Of a stretch of DNA of 6,852 nt, positions 6,639 through 6,852 are shown in pieces; within the stretch, counting starts at the first letter, position 1; each line of letters opens with the position of its first letter. Source of the stretch: Deltaproteobacteria bacterium (GTDB lineage Bacteria; Desulfobacterota; Binatia; UBA9968); assembly GCA_016183145.1 (NCBI GenBank), contig JACPFE010000226.1:1-6852 (forward strand), in the 5' to 3' direction. The translations under genes and the position numbers were made by a program. The notes below the pieces were generated by a model, which worked only from the letters and a program-made list of their open reading frames with translations, searched no databases and was not told the DNA's origin.

Positions 6639-6758
6639 CTGAGAGGGCTCCGCGGACGTATGTAGGGTGCGATGAAAAAACCCAACTGTAGTGGAAAGTT
6701 GGCGCAGCTTGCGCAAATGTTCCGGCAGTCGAAGACGCTCGGATTCGAATATTCCTCG
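6639..6758. other. Non-coding 3' flank of the envelope locus
   Basis: I see no gene here. Apart from the candidate terminator, there is a perfect TCCGCGGA palindrome (6649-6656) and a hairpin GCGCA-GCT-TGCGC (6702-6714). No clear + strand rho-independent terminator follows the last gene. Confidence 0.5.
6675..6702 (-). terminator. Candidate rho-independent terminator, - strand
   Basis: Read on the - strand, CCAACT and AGTTGG pair (6702-6697 with 6687-6682) around a 9-nt loop and are followed by G and six T residues (6680-6675). The stem is only 6 bp, so it may be weak. It would end transcription coming leftward from a gene beyond the window. On the + strand there is no T-run, so it is not a good terminator for the envelope locus. 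Confidence 0.4.
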
Positions 6759-6782
6759 CGCCAAGGCGCCAAGGACGCCAAG
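6759..6782. repeat. Short tandem repeat of CGCCAAGG
   Basis: Three units are present: CGCCAAGG (6759-6766), CGCCAAGG (6767-6774) and, after one A, CGCCAAG (6776-6782). The complementary CTTGGCGTCCTTGGCG form is a motif I recall from intergenic regions of many environmental bacterial genomes. It is not a CRISPR: the units are 8 nt and have no spacers. Confidence 0.65.
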
Positions 6783-6783
6783 T

Positions 6784-6852
6784 GACAGGCCCAAGGCCTG
6801 TCATCCCGAGCGAATGCGAGGGATCTAGGAAAGATTTCTCTCTTCGTTCGAA
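6784..6852. repeat. Dispersed palindromic repeat, cut by the window end
   Basis: A perfect hairpin GACAGGCC-CAA-GGCCTGTC (6784-6802) runs into TGTCATCCCGAGCGAATGCG, then AGGGATCT (6819-6826). The last bases (about 6830-6852) read, on the other strand, TTCGAACGAAGAGAGAAATC. This aligns loosely with CCGAGCGAATGCGAGGGATC from the left half, so the whole is an imperfect inverted repeat whose right end lies outside the window. It resembles the small non-autonomous REP-like elements scattered in many uncultured soil and subsurface genomes. No coding sequence is associated with it here. Confidence 0.6.

Noticed and set aside
6759..6782. CRISPR-like tandem repeat
   Set aside because: The repeat units are 8 nt long with at most one base between them, no spacers are present, and no cas gene lies in the window.

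Overview
The window looks like a chromosomal segment from an uncultured, moderately GC-rich bacterium. Several things suggest a Gram-negative soil or subsurface lineage: dispersed palindromic repeats of the CCCTCACCC...CCCTCTCCC and TGTCATCCCGAGCGAA...GCGAGGGATCT kinds, an Amidohydrolase_2-type gene, and an OpgB/LtaS-like transferase of the kind seen in Gram-negatives. The phylum cannot be fixed from sequence alone.

Left flank (1-1055): the C-terminal end of an amidohydrolase on the + strand converges with a complete - strand gene for a Class I SAM-dependent methyltransferase that carries an export signal and an extra C-terminal beta-rich region. A divergent intergenic region (1056-1229) separates this gene from the main locus.

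Main locus (1230-6638, all + strand): (1) an AMP-forming adenylating enzyme of about 476 aa; (2) a 306-nt gap holding an inverted pair of repeat palindromes; (3) a small acyl carrier protein with a GLIDSL phosphopantetheine site; (4) a multi-spanning membrane protein that I read as a highly divergent MBOAT acyltransferase, from its FGFPVFRNTYKPL...EFWNR segment and a later membrane-embedded His; (5) a five-TM protein with an extracytoplasmic alkaline-phosphatase-superfamily domain that keeps the LtaS/OpgB catalytic residues. Genes 3 and 4 overlap by ATGA, and genes 4 and 5 are 7 nt apart.

Taken together, adenylating enzyme, carrier protein, MBOAT and LtaS/OpgB-like transferase resemble the Dlt teichoic-acid D-alanylation pathway (DltA, DltC, DltB) placed next to a polyglycerolphosphate or phosphoglycerol transferase. 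No DltD-like gene is visible. The inferred job is activation of an acyl or aminoacyl group on the carrier, passage across the membrane by the MBOAT, and decoration of a surface glycan or polymer that the last gene modifies with a phospho-alcohol group. This is the most interesting content of the window. The substrate and the polymer are unknown.

Right flank (6639-6852): no gene is seen. It holds a candidate - strand terminator, a short tandem CGCCAAGG repeat and the start of a dispersed palindromic repeat cut by the window edge.
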